From positions 1,178,001 through 1,242,000 of the forward strand of contig NW_024103873.1 of the NCBI RefSeq assembly GCF_003945595.2: 64,000 nucleotides of DNA. The letters are read 5' to 3'. Positions 1-12,950 of this stretch are shown piece by piece. A program made the position numbers and the translations under genes. This DNA is from Pipra filicauda. Taxonomy: Eukaryota; Chordata; Aves; Passeriformes; Pipridae. Every line of letters begins with the position of its first letter. Positions within the stretch are counted from its first letter, which is position 1. Under the pieces are notes generated by a model. That model did not search any database. It was not told the DNA's origin and was given only the letters and a program-made list of their open reading frames with translations.

Positions 1-2425
1 AAATGGGGTTGGATGTTTGAACACCAGAGTGAGCCCCCACAGACAGACAGATTGCCTGGTGTCATTCCCAAAACCCCAAACCTCTGTCCCAGCAGCACCA
101 GCCCTGCAGACACAGATGTTCCCATGTCTGGCTTTCCCAGCAGCTGACAGGGCATCAAAGCACCAGGAACGAGGCAATGGGGGACTCACCTCCCCAAATC
201 TCCCCCTGGTTCTGTAGCACCAGTGCTGGGAGCTCTCAGAGCCAGTCTGGTTCTTCTGAGTCCCACCCCCCTGGTGATTTTAAAAGATGCTTTCTTAGGG
301 ACAGGGGTGAGTGTCCTGTCTCAGGAGCCCATCTGGGACCTTGTTGAACCCAACTGTTCAGAGAAGCAGGGTAGGAGCAGACACTTCACCCCCCTCACCA
401 CCTCCCTGAGCCTCTGCCAGGGCTGGCACTGGGCTGTTGGCAAAATCAGTGCCTGCCAAAGCTCTGGGGGGGTTGGAAAGATTCGGCCACTGCTGCTGTG
501 CCTGGCAGAGCTCTGGGCCGAGGCAGCTGCTCCTGATCCCAGTGGTGCTCCCACAGCAGGAGCTGCCTTGGCTGATCCCCAGGCCCTTGGCACAGGGGCA
601 GCAGAACCCACACATGGATAAACCTCGCTCACCTTGGCAGCTCTGCAGCTCCTGCTCCCCCAGAGTGAGGGTCAAACAGGGGGCAGTGCTGCAGATGGAG
701 CTGCTTCCATTCCCTGGGCAGGAACAGTCCCACAGACACTGCTGAGGGGGAAAGAACCTTGTTCTGGACATGCAGGGTCTGAGCCCTCCCAGCCACCCCA
801 GTATGAAGGACTCCAGATATTTCACAAATTCTTATTGTTAGTTATTCTTATCTTACCTGCCCAGGGTAATTTATCTGTATCTTGGAGAGTTCAGGTATTT
901 CCCCACTTCAGAAGCTGGAAAAGGATTTACCAAACCGGCAGAAATCCCTGAGGACAGAAAATCCCAAATGCATCAGACATCAGGATGTGGGAAGCTGTCA
1001 AACATTCCCAGGATGAACATTTCCTAAGTCCTTCACAACCAGGTGCCCTCAAAGTATTTGGATCTTACCACACAGTGCCAGACATAAGTCCCATCATTTT
1101 ATCCAGGTGTATTTGCTCCTTCCCTTTACAATTTTCTCAGCTGGATTAAGCAGTGCAGGTTGATTCAGTGCTTCCTTTGCATCCTGAATTGAAAGATACT
1201 CCACAAAAAAACTACTGGGAAAGTTAAAATCTTCAAAGAAATGATCCTCCCAAGCACTTTTGGGGCATTGCTCTTACATTTGCCTCTCCACATCATTGCT
1301 GAGGGTAAGTCTTGCTTTAATCAAACATATTCACAGGTATGATACAAACTCTTATCAAAACACCATATCCTCTAGAAATATTTCTCAGTGCATCCAATAA
1401 CAAGAATGAAAAAAGATCTTTTTTTTCCAGCAGTGCTGGGGCCCTGCAGGGGTTCTGTTCAGCCCTTTCCCAAATGATAAGTGGGGGAAAAGTTTGAATC
1501 CAATGCTGGGAAGTGTTCCCAGTGAAGGCAATGGGATTCTGCTTGAGTGAAGCCTGAAGAATTCAGCTAATTGTTGGTAATTTTCTCCTTGTACAGCGTG
1601 ATGAAAATGCTGTGGAGGAGCAATCAGGCTGCTGGGAAATTACACATTGAAGAGAAAATGAAAGATTTCAGTCGGGTCTGGGCCACTGTGAGGGGCAGCT
1701 CTAGTCTTGCACAGATGTAAAAAGAATCTTTTTAAAATTTCTGCTCACTTGCCAAGCTCTTATCAGTCAGCACCTCCTTGATTCCTTCCCAGAGCCCAGG
1801 AACACGATGCCTCTTACCACAACCTCAAAATACACTCACCTGCCTGCTGTTCCCCTCAGGACTTGGCCACACTGGTGGTGTAAATGCATCACACACACAC
1901 AGAAAAAATAATAAAATCAATGTTTTGCCCTCCCCTCCCAGTGCTGCAGTCCCTTGGAGGTTTTCTGTTAAACTTTGTCCTCTCTGCTTTTGTTCCACAT
2001 GGAGAGGACAGATCACCTCTCTACTAATTAGCAAACATCTCTGCTGCTAATGAAGAGGACAGACAGAGGGACAGTCTACAGTGTTGTTAACCACCAAAAT
2101 GGCCTAAAAATCAGGGTAGAGTCCAAGACTGCAGCCTGACCCATCAGTACCATGCTGGGCCATGACACACCATTGCCTTTGGTGTCCCCCCACTGCTCAT
2201 CCTGAGCATCACTGCACAGTCTGTTCCCATGGAATGGGGGTTCCAGGTCCTCATCCTTTAGAGAATTTGGTCTGAATTCACCCAGGAGATGTTTGTGCTG
2301 ACCTGGCTGCCTATTACCAGCCCTCTGGCTCTGTAGTCACCTTTGGGTGTTTAACCTGGTGCATCTGCAGCAAACAAGTTGATCTCTGGAAAGAGACCTT
2401 TCATGAGCCATGGAGTGATAGGACA
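1..2425. other. Unique non-coding stretch, no gene seen
   Basis: I see no exon, RNA gene or recognisable mobile element here. The first 830 bases are visibly more GC-rich than the rest and give overlapping open frames on both strands (132 codons on + at 223-621, 155 codons on - at 358-825). Neither shows a domain, a signal peptide or a repeat, and the two exclude each other, so I read them as chance. From about 830 onward the sequence is AT-richer, with short A and T runs and a brief CA run near 1892-1901. Confidence 0.6.
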
Positions 2426-2562
2426 CCCTGGGAATGTCCAAGGCCAGGCTGGACAGGGCTTGGAGCAACCTGGGCTGGTGGAAGGTGTCCCTGCCCAGGG
2501 CAGGGGGTGGAACGAGGTGATCTTTAAGGTCCCTCCCAAGCCAAACCCTTCTGTGATTCTTC
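2426..2562 (+). mobile_element. CR1 LINE 3' fragment (type A)
   Basis: This is the end of a CR1 non-LTR retrotransposon, truncated at its 5' side as CR1 copies usually are. It begins inside the last ORF2 codons (a GGAATGTCCAAGGCCAGG-like block), runs through the CTTGGAGCAACCTGGGCTGG and GGAAGGTGTCCCTGCC blocks, and ends in CCAAACCCTTCTGTGATTCT, a degenerate CR1 tail. The order of the blocks gives + orientation. It has no coding capacity of its own. Confidence 0.9.
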
Positions 2563-3589
2563 TCCAGCTTTGAACTGCTGGGCTGTTTTAATCAATTCCT
2601 TTTGGGATTTTGTTGAAAGCCAGGCTGTGATGCTGATGTGGTTTCCACACCTGTTCTGATTAACACTCCTTCTGGACAGCTGTGACCAGAGTGTCAAACA
2701 GCCCCAGCTCTGCCATGGTTTGCAGAGCTGCTCCAGTTCTGGTTTGTAATGAAAAATCTACACGAATATTAAAGTCCTTCCCTTCCTCTGCCATCAAAAA
2801 ATGCAATTTTCCAGTTATGGCTGAAATTTTTCATTTCTAAGTCCCAAAGCACATAATCTTGTACTTTTTAGTGTTATTCATATTGTTGTCATAACTGCAG
2901 CCCTCCCTATTCCTTCCTCTCCACCAAACCTGCCCTGCACTGGCAGCAACTCCCAGCTCCAGTGGCCCTGCAGTTCCATCAGTTCCTTGCAGCCCCAAAA
3001 CTCCTCCTAACGAGCTCTAATAACTCTGGCCCTACAGTGGAGCTCTGCTTTTAGCAGAAACCACACCTGATGACCTTGGGCCACTTTCCCCTGTCCCACA
3101 AAGAGGCGTTAAATATAAATGACCAATAGAACGACTCAGAGATCCTTGTCATTTTTTTGACCCTGTTTGTGGCTCTGCAGCTCTTCCCATACCTGGAGAA
3201 GGGGATTAGCTTGGAGTTGTACATGCTGTAGGTGCTGGCACACTGCAGGGGTGGCCCTGGCAGCACTCACTGCTCCATCACCCTGTGGTTTCAGTACGAG
3301 GAGTAACTCGGTCAATTAATTTAGCTGCAAAGCAGGGCAGTTCAACTGCTCCTGACTGATTAATTAATATTGCTGTGGTGCTTCTCCTGTGTGAGTGAGC
3401 CCACTGAGAATTAATTGGGGTACCTTGTCGTGTAGGCACACCCATAAAAGCATTCAGGGGTGACCTGGCACGTTAATGACACTCCAAAGCATCACTTACG
3501 GATTAAAACAACACCCAGAGAGGACCAGTCAAAGATCTGGGTGATCCTTTGGTGGTACAGGGGCTTCAGTTCACTCAGCCAAGGGCATG
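2563..3589. other. Unique spacer, AT-rich in part
   Basis: No gene or mobile element recognised. It contains a TTAATTAATTAAT-like stretch at about 3359-3371, a second AATTAATT at about 3314-3321, and a small perfect palindrome (GCAGTT-C-AACTGC) at 3337-3349. These are the kind of sites homeodomain proteins can bind, but nothing here shows function. Confidence 0.5.
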
Positions 3590-3874
3590 GACCAGGGGCT
3601 GGAGGGACAGGACAGGGGGAATGGCTTCAAACTGACAGAGGGCAGGGTTAGATGGGATATTGGGAAGGAATCCTTCCCTGTGAGGGTGGGGAGGCCCTGG
3701 CACAGGTTGCCCAGAGAAGCTGTGGCTGCCCCTGGATCCCTGGGAGTGTCCAAGGCCAGGTTGGACGGGGCTTGGAGCAACCTGGGCTAGTGGAAGGTGC
3801 CCCTGCCCATGGCAGGGGGTGGCACTGGATGGGCTGTAAGGTCCCTTCCAACCCAAACCACTCTGGAATCCATG
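3590..3874 (+). mobile_element. CR1 LINE 3' fragment with ORF2 tail (type A)
   Basis: A longer type A copy. It starts upstream of the ATGGCTTCAAACTGACAGAG block, which encodes the FKLTEG motif of CR1 ORF2. It continues through the ORF2 C-terminus (conceptual residues like RPWHRLPREAV and KARLDGAWSNL), then the 3' UTR block, and ends in CCAACCCAAACCACTCTGG with a weak tail. The antisense strand gives a 275-codon open frame (3648-4475) with no independent support. The copy is dead: only the end of ORF2 is present. Confidence 0.95.
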
Positions 3875-4147
3875 ATAAACACAGTGAGCTTTCAGTGAGC
3901 TTTCCCCATGACCTGCACTTGCTCTTTCTTACTGGTATCTGTGCCACGAAATATTTCTTCATTATTAAACTGCAGAGTGTTGGGCCAGGAGACTCTTTCT
4001 GCTGTGGAGCAGAATAAAATCCTGGGGAGTTACTGATACCCCTCTCCATGCTGGGAGCAGAGGAGGTGGGAGGGAGGGCTTTGCAGAGCAGGTCAAGAAG
4101 AGATACTGAGATACTGTGGGGGGACAGGGACAGCACCCCAGCAGGAG

Positions 4148-4325
4148 CACTGACCAGGCTCCCCAGGGCAGTGGGCACAGCCCCAAGGCTGCCAGAGCTC
4201 CAGGAGGGTTTGGATGATCCTCTGGGGCACAGGGTGGGACTCTTGGGGATGGGCCTGTGCAGGGCTGAGGGTTGGACTGGATGGTCCTTGGGGGTCACTT
4301 CCAGCTCAGCACGCTCTGGGATCCT
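4148..4325 (+). mobile_element. CR1 LINE 3' fragment (type C)
   Basis: This belongs to a different 3'-end type from its neighbours. It has a CTCCCCAGGGCAGTGGGCAC block, then CCAAGGCTGCCAGAGCTCCA, then GACTCTTGGGGATGGGCCTG, and closes with GGTTGGACTGGATGGTCCTT and a TTCCAGCTCAGCACGCTCTG end. The same order of blocks occurs on the opposite strand at 59708-59865, which supports a shared repeat family. CR1 membership is inferred from the GTTGGACT-GATGATCCTT-like 3' end shared with other avian CR1 subfamilies. Confidence 0.8.
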
Positions 4326-7271
4326 GTCAGAAGTGCGGCTCTGCCCCAGTACAAACCATCCCACTAAGCCCAGCTCTCTTTTGGCAGCTCTGTTAACACA
4401 CACACTGCTCTCCTGAAGCTTTCGAAGCACACATATATACATATATTTGTATATAAAAGCAGGACTTAATATCACTTCCTCCCTGCATCAGTGAGGCCCT
4501 TCCAGTGCTCCCTGTGGAGCTCCCGGCTCAACCTGCCCCAAACACAAACTGAGCTGAACATTAAACTCATCCCAAACCTCTTCCACACAGAGCCTAATCC
4601 TGTGGCTCAGCACTGGGATTGCCCTGCAGGCACAGATTTCCACGGGAATGCTGCTTTCCTGGGCATCCTTTGCAGTACAAGGCACATCAAATGTACACAC
4701 CTACACACAGGAGACAGCAGCCTGGGGCTGCAGGGCATGGTAGAAAAGATAAAAATAAATAAATAGAAACAAAAAAAAGTGCTGCAAAACCTTAACTGCC
4801 GGCTCTGATGCATTATGTTTTCCTACAACAGCCTTCAGCAAGTTCTAAGCTTAATATTAAATCAACTGCTTGTTATAATTCAATATATAATACTGAATTC
4901 ACTGAGTAAATATCAGTATTACCCTTTGGAAAATAATTACTGTATTGCAACATCCCCAGCCTCCAAACCCTTTGCCCCCCCCAGCACAGGAAATCAGCTC
5001 CCCAAAGGAGCACTGGGCAGGCTGGAAATCCAATGTATTTCCTTCCACATCCTGAAATGGTTTAGGTAGCACATCATTTTTCTTTTTGAAGGATTTCTTC
5101 TCTTTTGACAAGTAAATAAGTGTGTAACTTTCTGCTCCTTTTAGTGCCCCAAAGAAAAAAAAAGAAAGAGAAAGAAGGGGAAGAACCTGCAACAGGTTTG
5201 CTGGATATTCGTTGTTCATTTTATGAAACGCAACAGGGACACTTTATAAACTAATCCAGCTTTACAGCAGCTGCAGCTGCCTTCACTTTTGTGTTATTGG
5301 ATAATTTGTCAGTTCTGGCACTTTGGCAAGTAATCAAGTAAGGAACAACTACTGGAAGCAGGAGAAAATTATTGAATCTGGTTCTTCTTCCTCCTCCTTA
5401 TTGTATTCTAAACATAAGCTGATTTTAAACAAAACAGTGTTGGCAGAAACAAAATAATCTTTAGGATTTATGAAAGACACAGCACTAAAATGAGATGCTT
5501 GTGTTTTAGGGGGTTTTGATTTTGCTTTTTTCCCCTCCTCCCTCCCCAGATAGATCACTTTCCATTAAATGCTTTGAGCTAAACATGAAAAATCTTAATC
5601 CCTGCTCAGGTAAAGCTTCACTTTGCATAACTGGTAGTTCGGAGGGAAAAGAACATTACAGTGACTTGGGTTCAGCTGGGGAGCACCAGGCACAGCCACG
5701 GCTGCAGCTCCTTAGGGGGAATGTTCCAGACCTTAAAATTAAAACCATACTTAAACCCCACATACCTGCCTTGTCTCACTCCGGTTCCATCTGTTGATGG
5801 GAGATGGGAAGACACTTCCAGTGCAGAGGGTAGAGTGGAAAGCTGCTGCTGTTGTTGGCTGGCTGCTCCCCAGAATCCCATTCTCCACAAAAGCCAGAGC
5901 CTGGGACACTTCCAGAGCATTCCCCGAGGCACAGAAAGGCTCTGCTGCCCCTGAGAGTTAAAGGGATTCACAAACACAGCAGAATTTCTACACATTCACT
6001 AGGGGAGGAAAAATAAACGTCATTGTATGAAGCACTACTGCCCTAATTAGTACAAATTCATCAACCAACCCTTGGTGGTGGGAGCCAGAGTTTATTTCTC
6101 TTACAGACTGTCCTAGGAAGGAAGGAAGGAGGTACTTAACCTTCAAAATGGTCATGACAGGTTAGGAACTAATTCCACAAGACCAAGAAAAGCATCAAAC
6201 AGCAAAAGCTTCTGCAGTAGGTGCTGATTTCAGCCCTCGTGTCTGGTCTCACCTCCCCGTGTCCCTCCCTCGGTGTCATGACCAGCAAAGGAAACAGGAA
6301 AATCTACAACACCCATTTTGAATGTCTAATTATATTCCTGCAGGTCCTCGATGAGGGAAAGAAATCACCATCCCTAATGTATGGAAGTGAGGAAGAAACA
6401 GCTGTTTGAGTGTTCTGAGGTTTAATTTGCTGCTGAATTATTGTGCACAGGCACCAGTCCTCACCCTGTAAGCCCGTCCCTGGCAGTGAGAAGCAGAGAG
6501 GGATGTTTTCAGGAACGGCTTTGAAATGATAACTTTAAATAAAAAAGGCAGTCATGTCTGTTATTCAGATAAAGCAGCTCATCTTTAGGATGAGAACATG
6601 AGGAAATAAGTGCCAAGAGAAGGCAGAAAGGGCTCCAGCTCTGAGCTGTAAGCTGCTGGATTTGTTTCACTTTGTTGGTTTATAGATTCCAATGAAAATG
6701 ATACAGAGCCTGGATTCACCATCAAAAACCCACAGCAGTAGATGGAAATATCACTAATGTAGAAAAGGTCTTTCAGGGTATTAAGCTTGTCTCATTACCC
6801 AGAGCCCCAAACTGCCCTTCCCATCAGCACTTTGCTGCCTGGAGAAGATGAACTGTTCCCACTGGGAAATAAAACCACGGAGGAGCAGGAGAGGGAGCAA
6901 AGCTGGCACACGTGGGATTGGCTCATCAGGGGCTGTCTCTGGGAGGAGACAACACCAATAAATCATTATCTTTTCTCAACCTGTCCCACATCCGAATTAC
7001 AGCAGTCTGAAATGACTTTTGGAATCCCTGTGTAAGCAATAAGACACGAAGCAATGGAGATGTTCAAGCGGTGACAGATATTCCATTAAGTTCTGGCCAC
7101 CTCTGGCTTGTGCCTTTCTGAACCACTACGCTGGAAGACTAAAAAATGAACATGTCTCACACCCTCCCCAGATTTCCCTCCATGCCTGGAATGTGGAGAG
7201 TGACAGGTTTATGCACAAGAACAGAAACAGAAGACTTTTAAAGCCGGACTCTGTGTTGCCCTAAAACTCAT
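4326..7271. other. AT-rich unique stretch with short simple repeats
   Basis: No gene recognised. It holds an ACATATATACATATATTTG-type run at about 4430-4453, a purine-only A/G tract at about 5151-5186, and a short GGAA run at about 6117-6131. Open frames are all near or under 100 codons, overlap each other on opposite strands and show no domain. Confidence 0.55.
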
Positions 7272-7391
7272 GGCTGTGGCCTTTGAGGATGTGGTTTACT
7301 GGTGAACGTGGTGGTGGGGCTGGGCTGACAGCTGGGCTGATGATCTGAGAGGTCTTTTTCGACATTCATGATTCTATAATTCTATCATTCC
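7272..7391 (+). mobile_element. Degenerate CR1 LINE 3' end (type B)
   Basis: An old copy reduced to its last 120 bases. The GAGGATGTGGTTTACTGG and GATGATCTGAGAGGTCTTTT blocks match the end of the common avian CR1 type. It finishes in an unusually clear tail of three ATTCTAT-like units (ATTCTATAATTCTATCATTC). The divergence of the body suggests an older insertion than the type A copies. Orientation is + from the position of the tail. Confidence 0.8.
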
Positions 7392-10300
7392 AATACTTTC
7401 CCGCACACCTACATGGGAAAGGCATTAATGGCCCCATGGGCAGTGGCCCAGGCATTAATGGAGTGAGCAGCAAGGGAAGGAGAGGGGAGGGGATCTTTAA
7501 TGGCCATTACTGCCATTTCATCCCCAGGGACATGATTCAGCTCCAAACACTTGTTGTGGCTACAGATTTTGGACTCTGCTTTCGCAATTTTGCCTTTTAG
7601 TGTTCTCTTGCATAGTAATGATTCCACCTTTGCCACTAATTAAAAAACTTCTTTGCCCAATAGTCCATTTTAAAAATTAGATAATAGGCCTGGCTCAAAA
7701 TATTTCTGAGCAGCACATACCAAGTGTATAAAACCAGCAACAGTTGTGTTCAACAACAGATCTGCACAAACAGATGGTTCATGGCTTTCTGGTCATTAAA
7801 AACTACCAGCAGAGAGACTCAGGCAAGGCCCCTATAGCTGTGCAGGGCCAGCCCAGAAGCCAATTACACACCCAGATCCCATACATTGTCAGGAAATTAT
7901 ATTCCCCAGCTTGGCACCTGCGCCTGCCAAGCAATCTCTACGTGAGCATTGACCAGGAATGTCGAGGTCACCGCGGATCCACATGGAAGTGAAAATGGAG
8001 TTGGATCATTGCTGCCAGAAATATGAGCATGTTCTGACAATTTAGTAATAGAATTGCACAGGGATGATGACACTATTTCTTGTTTTCCCAGGGTAGGGAG
8101 GAAAGTGTGGTCTAGAAAGTGTAGCTACTGCAGCAAGACAAAAATTGCCACTTCTCGGTGCCTTATCTAAACCTCCCAAAGAACACGTTATAATCCCCTA
8201 TTCCGGGAGAATTCCAATTCCTTATTTATTTTACTTTGGCAAGAATAGCAAAAGAAAACCCCAACCCAAATATCCCATCCAAATACTTTTCGTAGCCAGG
8301 CAAGAGAGAAGAAACATCGACTGAATCTCTCTGACAAGTCTGAGGATCCACAATAAACAAACTGTCACAACACGAGCAACGCGCCAGCTCGGAGGGAACC
8401 GGTTTCTTTCAATCCCTTTTGGCAAAAATTCCTGCAGAAGAAAGAAAACCTGCAGAACAAATCCCACGTCCCATCTACCCCCAAGTCAGGCCGTGGTCAC
8501 CTCCAGAACAGAGGGGACCCCACTCAGCCCCATTAGCCAGGAGGGTCCCCAACACCCTTGAGGTGATGGACCCATCCCCACCCCTCCAGGGCCAGGAGGG
8601 TGTTTGGGCACGTGGTGTCCAGTTCCACCTTCGTTCTCTCCTTCCCTTTGGAAGCCAGTGGCTGCACGTGGCTTGTGTTTGAGTAAATATGAAATTAGTA
8701 TTGGTTTAAAAAGCAGCAGAATGATCTAACCCTGGAGGCCTCTGGCCAGACTGTGGTAACCTGGAGGCGCCGGCTGCAATTAAGCTGCAAATCACTCGTG
8801 GTGATTGCAAGAAAGCATTTTTAATTTCCAGTTGTGGGAAAGGGAGAAAGAAAGGACAGTTCCCAGCACCTCAGTGAAAACAAGACCCTGCTCTAATTAA
8901 ATTAATTTCAACGTGAAGAGCCATTATGCCAAAAAGGATTCCTGGCTCTTCCCTGCCCAGCCTGGGGGATGGGCTGCGGTGGGTGAAGAGCAACGAGATC
9001 TTGAGACCTTCTTAGGTTTGAGAAGACACAAAATCTCAGAAAACAGTTACCAAACACCAGCAGAGTCTTCTAAACCTTAACATTAGTGCCACCAAAATCA
9101 CACTCTTACACCTCTCACAGAGGGAAATGAACACAAACACTGCCCCTCAAACTTTCAGTAGAGCAAGATAAGAGAGTGGACTTTGCTGTCCTTGGATCGC
9201 CACCTTGCTGAGTGCTGACAACTGCCTGAGGGAAAGATCTGGACTCCTCTGTTCTTCCCTCTCCTTTTATCCTTGCTTTTTCTTCCTTTTATTTATTTTT
9301 GTACTGCAGCTTTTCTGCCTTTGTGCCAGGCAAAAGCTGCTTCTGCTGATTGAGGTGAAACCTTCCACAGTGCCCTGACCCCCCAAGGAGGGCCCTGAGT
9401 CCAGAGAAGAGCCCAGCTCGTCCCTCCAGGACAGGGGCACCCCAGGGAGCCCCAGCACCATAAGGGTGAGAATCAGAGAGAAACACTCCTGGTTCCTCTT
9501 ATTTTTCTGCATCTTTTGTCTGTGCTTGTTTAGCAACAAAAACAACCCCCCCTCCCCAATCCAGGTAATTTCCTCTCTTCACAAAGAAAATGAGAGCTCT
9601 GATTATTTTCAATGTTACACAGATGCAGTTCTGGTTATAAATTCTGCAGGCAGGGAGAGGTGAGGAATAAGAATGTTGCTAATGTTGCTAAAATGCTTTC
9701 TAGCAGTCTACGAGATTTTTACCTATTTTCTGTTCTTTTTCCATGTCTTTACACAACCTTTACAAACGTTTTCCAGCACAGCTGTTGCAGCCACTTCCAT
9801 CCCCAAACCCTAAAACCAAGCCCAGCCAGTTACTGGTAGTGGAAATGCTGTTCAACAGTTCTCCCAGTGCCCCTCTGTTAATCATGGTTCCTACACCCCC
9901 ACTCCGAGAAAACACGTGGCAAGAAGAGCCCTCAGGTTTGAAAAGGCATTTCCTGGCAGACTGACAGTCTGGGCAACTGGAGGAACCCACAAGCATTTTA
10001 TATTCACCCCAGTTTGCTTCACCTTGTTTTGTTCCGGCAGATAAATCTGCTTTTAGGGGAGGCAGCAGCTTCCTCAAGGTCTTGCAAGACCCCTTTACAC
10101 AATGGTAAGTGATGTAAATATTTAAAGTAATTATTGGAACCCTGCTCAGCTGAGCCCCAAGCAGGATGTTTGGCTCACCTGGGGCTGGTTTCTGCCTGGC
10201 TGCTGCAGAACCTCCAGCAAACCCCCCCGTTCCAGCCACACCACGATGCTCTGAAGGGTATTGATTGCAAAGGAACAAACATCCTTCCCCCACTGCTTCC

Positions 10301-12950
10301 AAACCACCCCCAAACCCCTAATGGAAATGTTGAGGAGGGTGGTAAATTAATGTATTTCTTTTATCCCTCTTTGTTGTGTGGGGTTTAACTTCAATGGGGA
10401 AAAAAAAAAAAAAGAAACAACGGTATATGATAACAATTTAAATGGGTTAAAAGAAGTGTGAAATAACAAAAACCTTCACCATGTTTGGTACCTGAGCAGT
10501 GAAACACATAAATAACTTCAAACCAATAAAGCCACGTCATAGCTTGAGCTCTCTTCTATACCCTATCCTTAAAACAAACCCCAATAAACAAAAAACCCAA
10601 AGTTTTTTGGTGTATGAAAAAAATAGCATCAACTTTTTAATAAACATAAAAGTAACCTTTATCTTAAAACTTTAATTCTAGTTACAGCTCCAGCACAGTA
10701 ACCATAGAAATAATCCAATCCCTTCCTACTAAAAGGCTGTTTGTCCTTGATCATTACTTTTCTTAATTGAAATACTTGAGACACTTGGAAGCAAATTGCT
10801 TTGCAGTACAATATATTGCATAAAAGTTGCTTCATTTTGTAACCTGCTGGTACACTATGTCCTACATTTTCACAGTTTTCTGGGAAGCTCCTTAAAGGCA
10901 TCTTTAATTTTTAACAACTCCCTGGAAATGTGAAACGGAAAGAAAGGTAGGTCATAATTTTGGGCATCCCATTTTTTGACAGAGCTCTTTGAGCTGAGCA
11001 GCTGTGATTGCGTAGAAAGAGTCTCTGTGACTGAGGTTCTTACCTAAGGATCTTTTAAAAGCAGAGAGTCCAATTCCAAGAGGAGTAACGGGCTGTTTTA
11101 ATGTTTTCCTAATAATAGTAACCTGTGACATCTGGAGCTTCCTTTCTCACAGGGTACCATGTTCTGACACCAGAACTGCCCTTCCTGCAGCCCAGGATTT
11201 GGGTCAGTCCATCCCCAAAGGCTGGATTTACTCCTGAACCCACATTGGAGAAACTCCTGCAGATCCTTTCACTTGCGTAACCATGCACTCCATAACCATG
11301 GAGTCCTCAAATCCAGGGCTGATCCCCCAGCTCCATCCCAGATGGGCAGTGGGAATGTTCTCAAGGGCTTCTCTGCACTGTGGCTTCAGTTGTGAATTAA
11401 ACTGGCACAGCAGACCTGGAGTCTGTGGCTGAAGTTCCTTTCTGACCCAACACACACCCAATCCTAATAGGTTGTGTGGAACTGGATTAAAACCCCAGCA
11501 GCTCAAGCAGGGGTGATTAGGAGAAGAAACTGGTGAAGAAGGATGGACAGTGAGGAAGCTCCAGCTGTGCCAGGGCTGGGTGGGATCCTCAAGCACACGC
11601 TGTGTTAACAGCCTTATATCCCATTTATTTTAATCGATTCGCTTTGCTCACACACTGTACTCAGGGGTGGCACATTCACCATCAAATTTCTAGCCTGAAA
11701 TCTTGCTAATTTGCTAGCACAGATCCAACCTTTCCCCAAGATTATCCCTTCATCCTTCCCCTGTGTGTGACAGATCCCTCCAAACCAGCGTGTGCCTTAG
11801 CAATGGACACAGGGCAGCTCAGCAGGGGCAGCTCAGCAGTAACGTGGCAGAACGTGCTCATTTATCCCCTCCTGTGGTGGGTAGGCTGGTCCAACATTCC
11901 TGCAACAGCTTCAAATGGTCAATCCCCTCCCCTGGAAAACAGCAGGAAGCCCCTGGAGCCACGGCACCTCTCCAGGCACTGCTGGCACAACAAATTCTCT
12001 CACTGTTTGATCCCCCAGCACAGGAGGTGTTTGCTGGAGCCAGCAGGTGACCTCCCAGGCCCCATTACCACCGAGCAGGAGATGTCCCAGTCCCAGTCCA
12101 TCACTCACTCTAATTGCTGCCATCTCAGGAGGAGACTTGCACTCTGTTCCAAGGAGCCCAGTGTGCCATGGCAGCTCCCCTGGAGCAGTGACACGAGCCA
12201 GCAGAGCTGCTCCACGCTGCCCTGAGGACCTGCCTCCCTAAATGGCCCTCAGAGTCTCTCTTGACAACTTCCAGCTCATTTGTTTGGCATTTGATCACAG
12301 GTTTGGAGAAATGATAGCGGCCCTCTGGAAGCTGTGATCCCTGGAGCAGCTAAAGAGGATTCCCAGATGTTAATCCCTTCCCATGCCCTGTGAGAAACGC
12401 TGCAACTGGGAAAATCTGCATTGATTCCATGTGCACATCCCAGACAAAACACTGACCTCAGGCAAGGCCCCTCCACTCTGCTTCCCACCCTCCCTCCCAC
12501 CACTCAGCAACACCCAGCGCTGCCCCAGCTTTCCCAGTTCTTGGTACCGTTCAGTTCTGCCCTTAGAGATTTGTTTTTCATGCACATCCAGGATCCATCA
12601 CCAGTGAAATCCCATTTCACAGCGCAAAAACACCTCTGAGGAATAAATTTCCTGTCAGAGGGTGCTTTTCATGGGTTGCCATCACGGAACAGAGTGTGAT
12701 CCTTCTCCCTAAATTAGGAGATACATTCTGACACCATGGAAAGGGAAGCAGTGTTACATCAGGAAGCAAACCCAAGCCCTTGCACCCCTTGGTGATGGAT
12801 GTGCAGGATAACCCGGGCTGACAAACAGCTGAAAAGTGTTATCTGGTTACTAACACATCCACAGACCTAATGCCTGATGAGTGATGGCCTGAGGAAACCC
12901 AGAGCTGGTAGATCAGAAATGGAACTTGGAGGAAAAACATTGGAGCTCTT
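7392..12950. other. Long unique non-coding stretch
   Basis: About 5.5 kb without a supported gene or mobile element. An A run of about 14 lies at 10400-10413 and the region 10390-10920 is markedly AT-rich. A 14-base tandem duplication (GGGCAGCTCAGCAG twice) lies at 11812-11839. An open frame of 180 codons on the - strand (9760-10302) lacks an ATG for its first hundred codons and has no recognisable domain, so I do not call it a gene. Confidence 0.5.

Noticed and set aside
1421..1440. Polypyrimidine tract followed by CAG, a splice-acceptor lookalike
   Set aside because: No open frame with coding character follows, and such tracts are frequent by chance.
3648..4475. 275-codon open frame on -
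   Set aside because: It is antisense to two + strand CR1 fragments (3590-3874 and 4148-4325), and the rest has no domain.
9760..10302. 180-codon frame on -
   Set aside because: It starts at TTG, its first ATG is about 100 codons in, and there is no recognisable domain or splice context.
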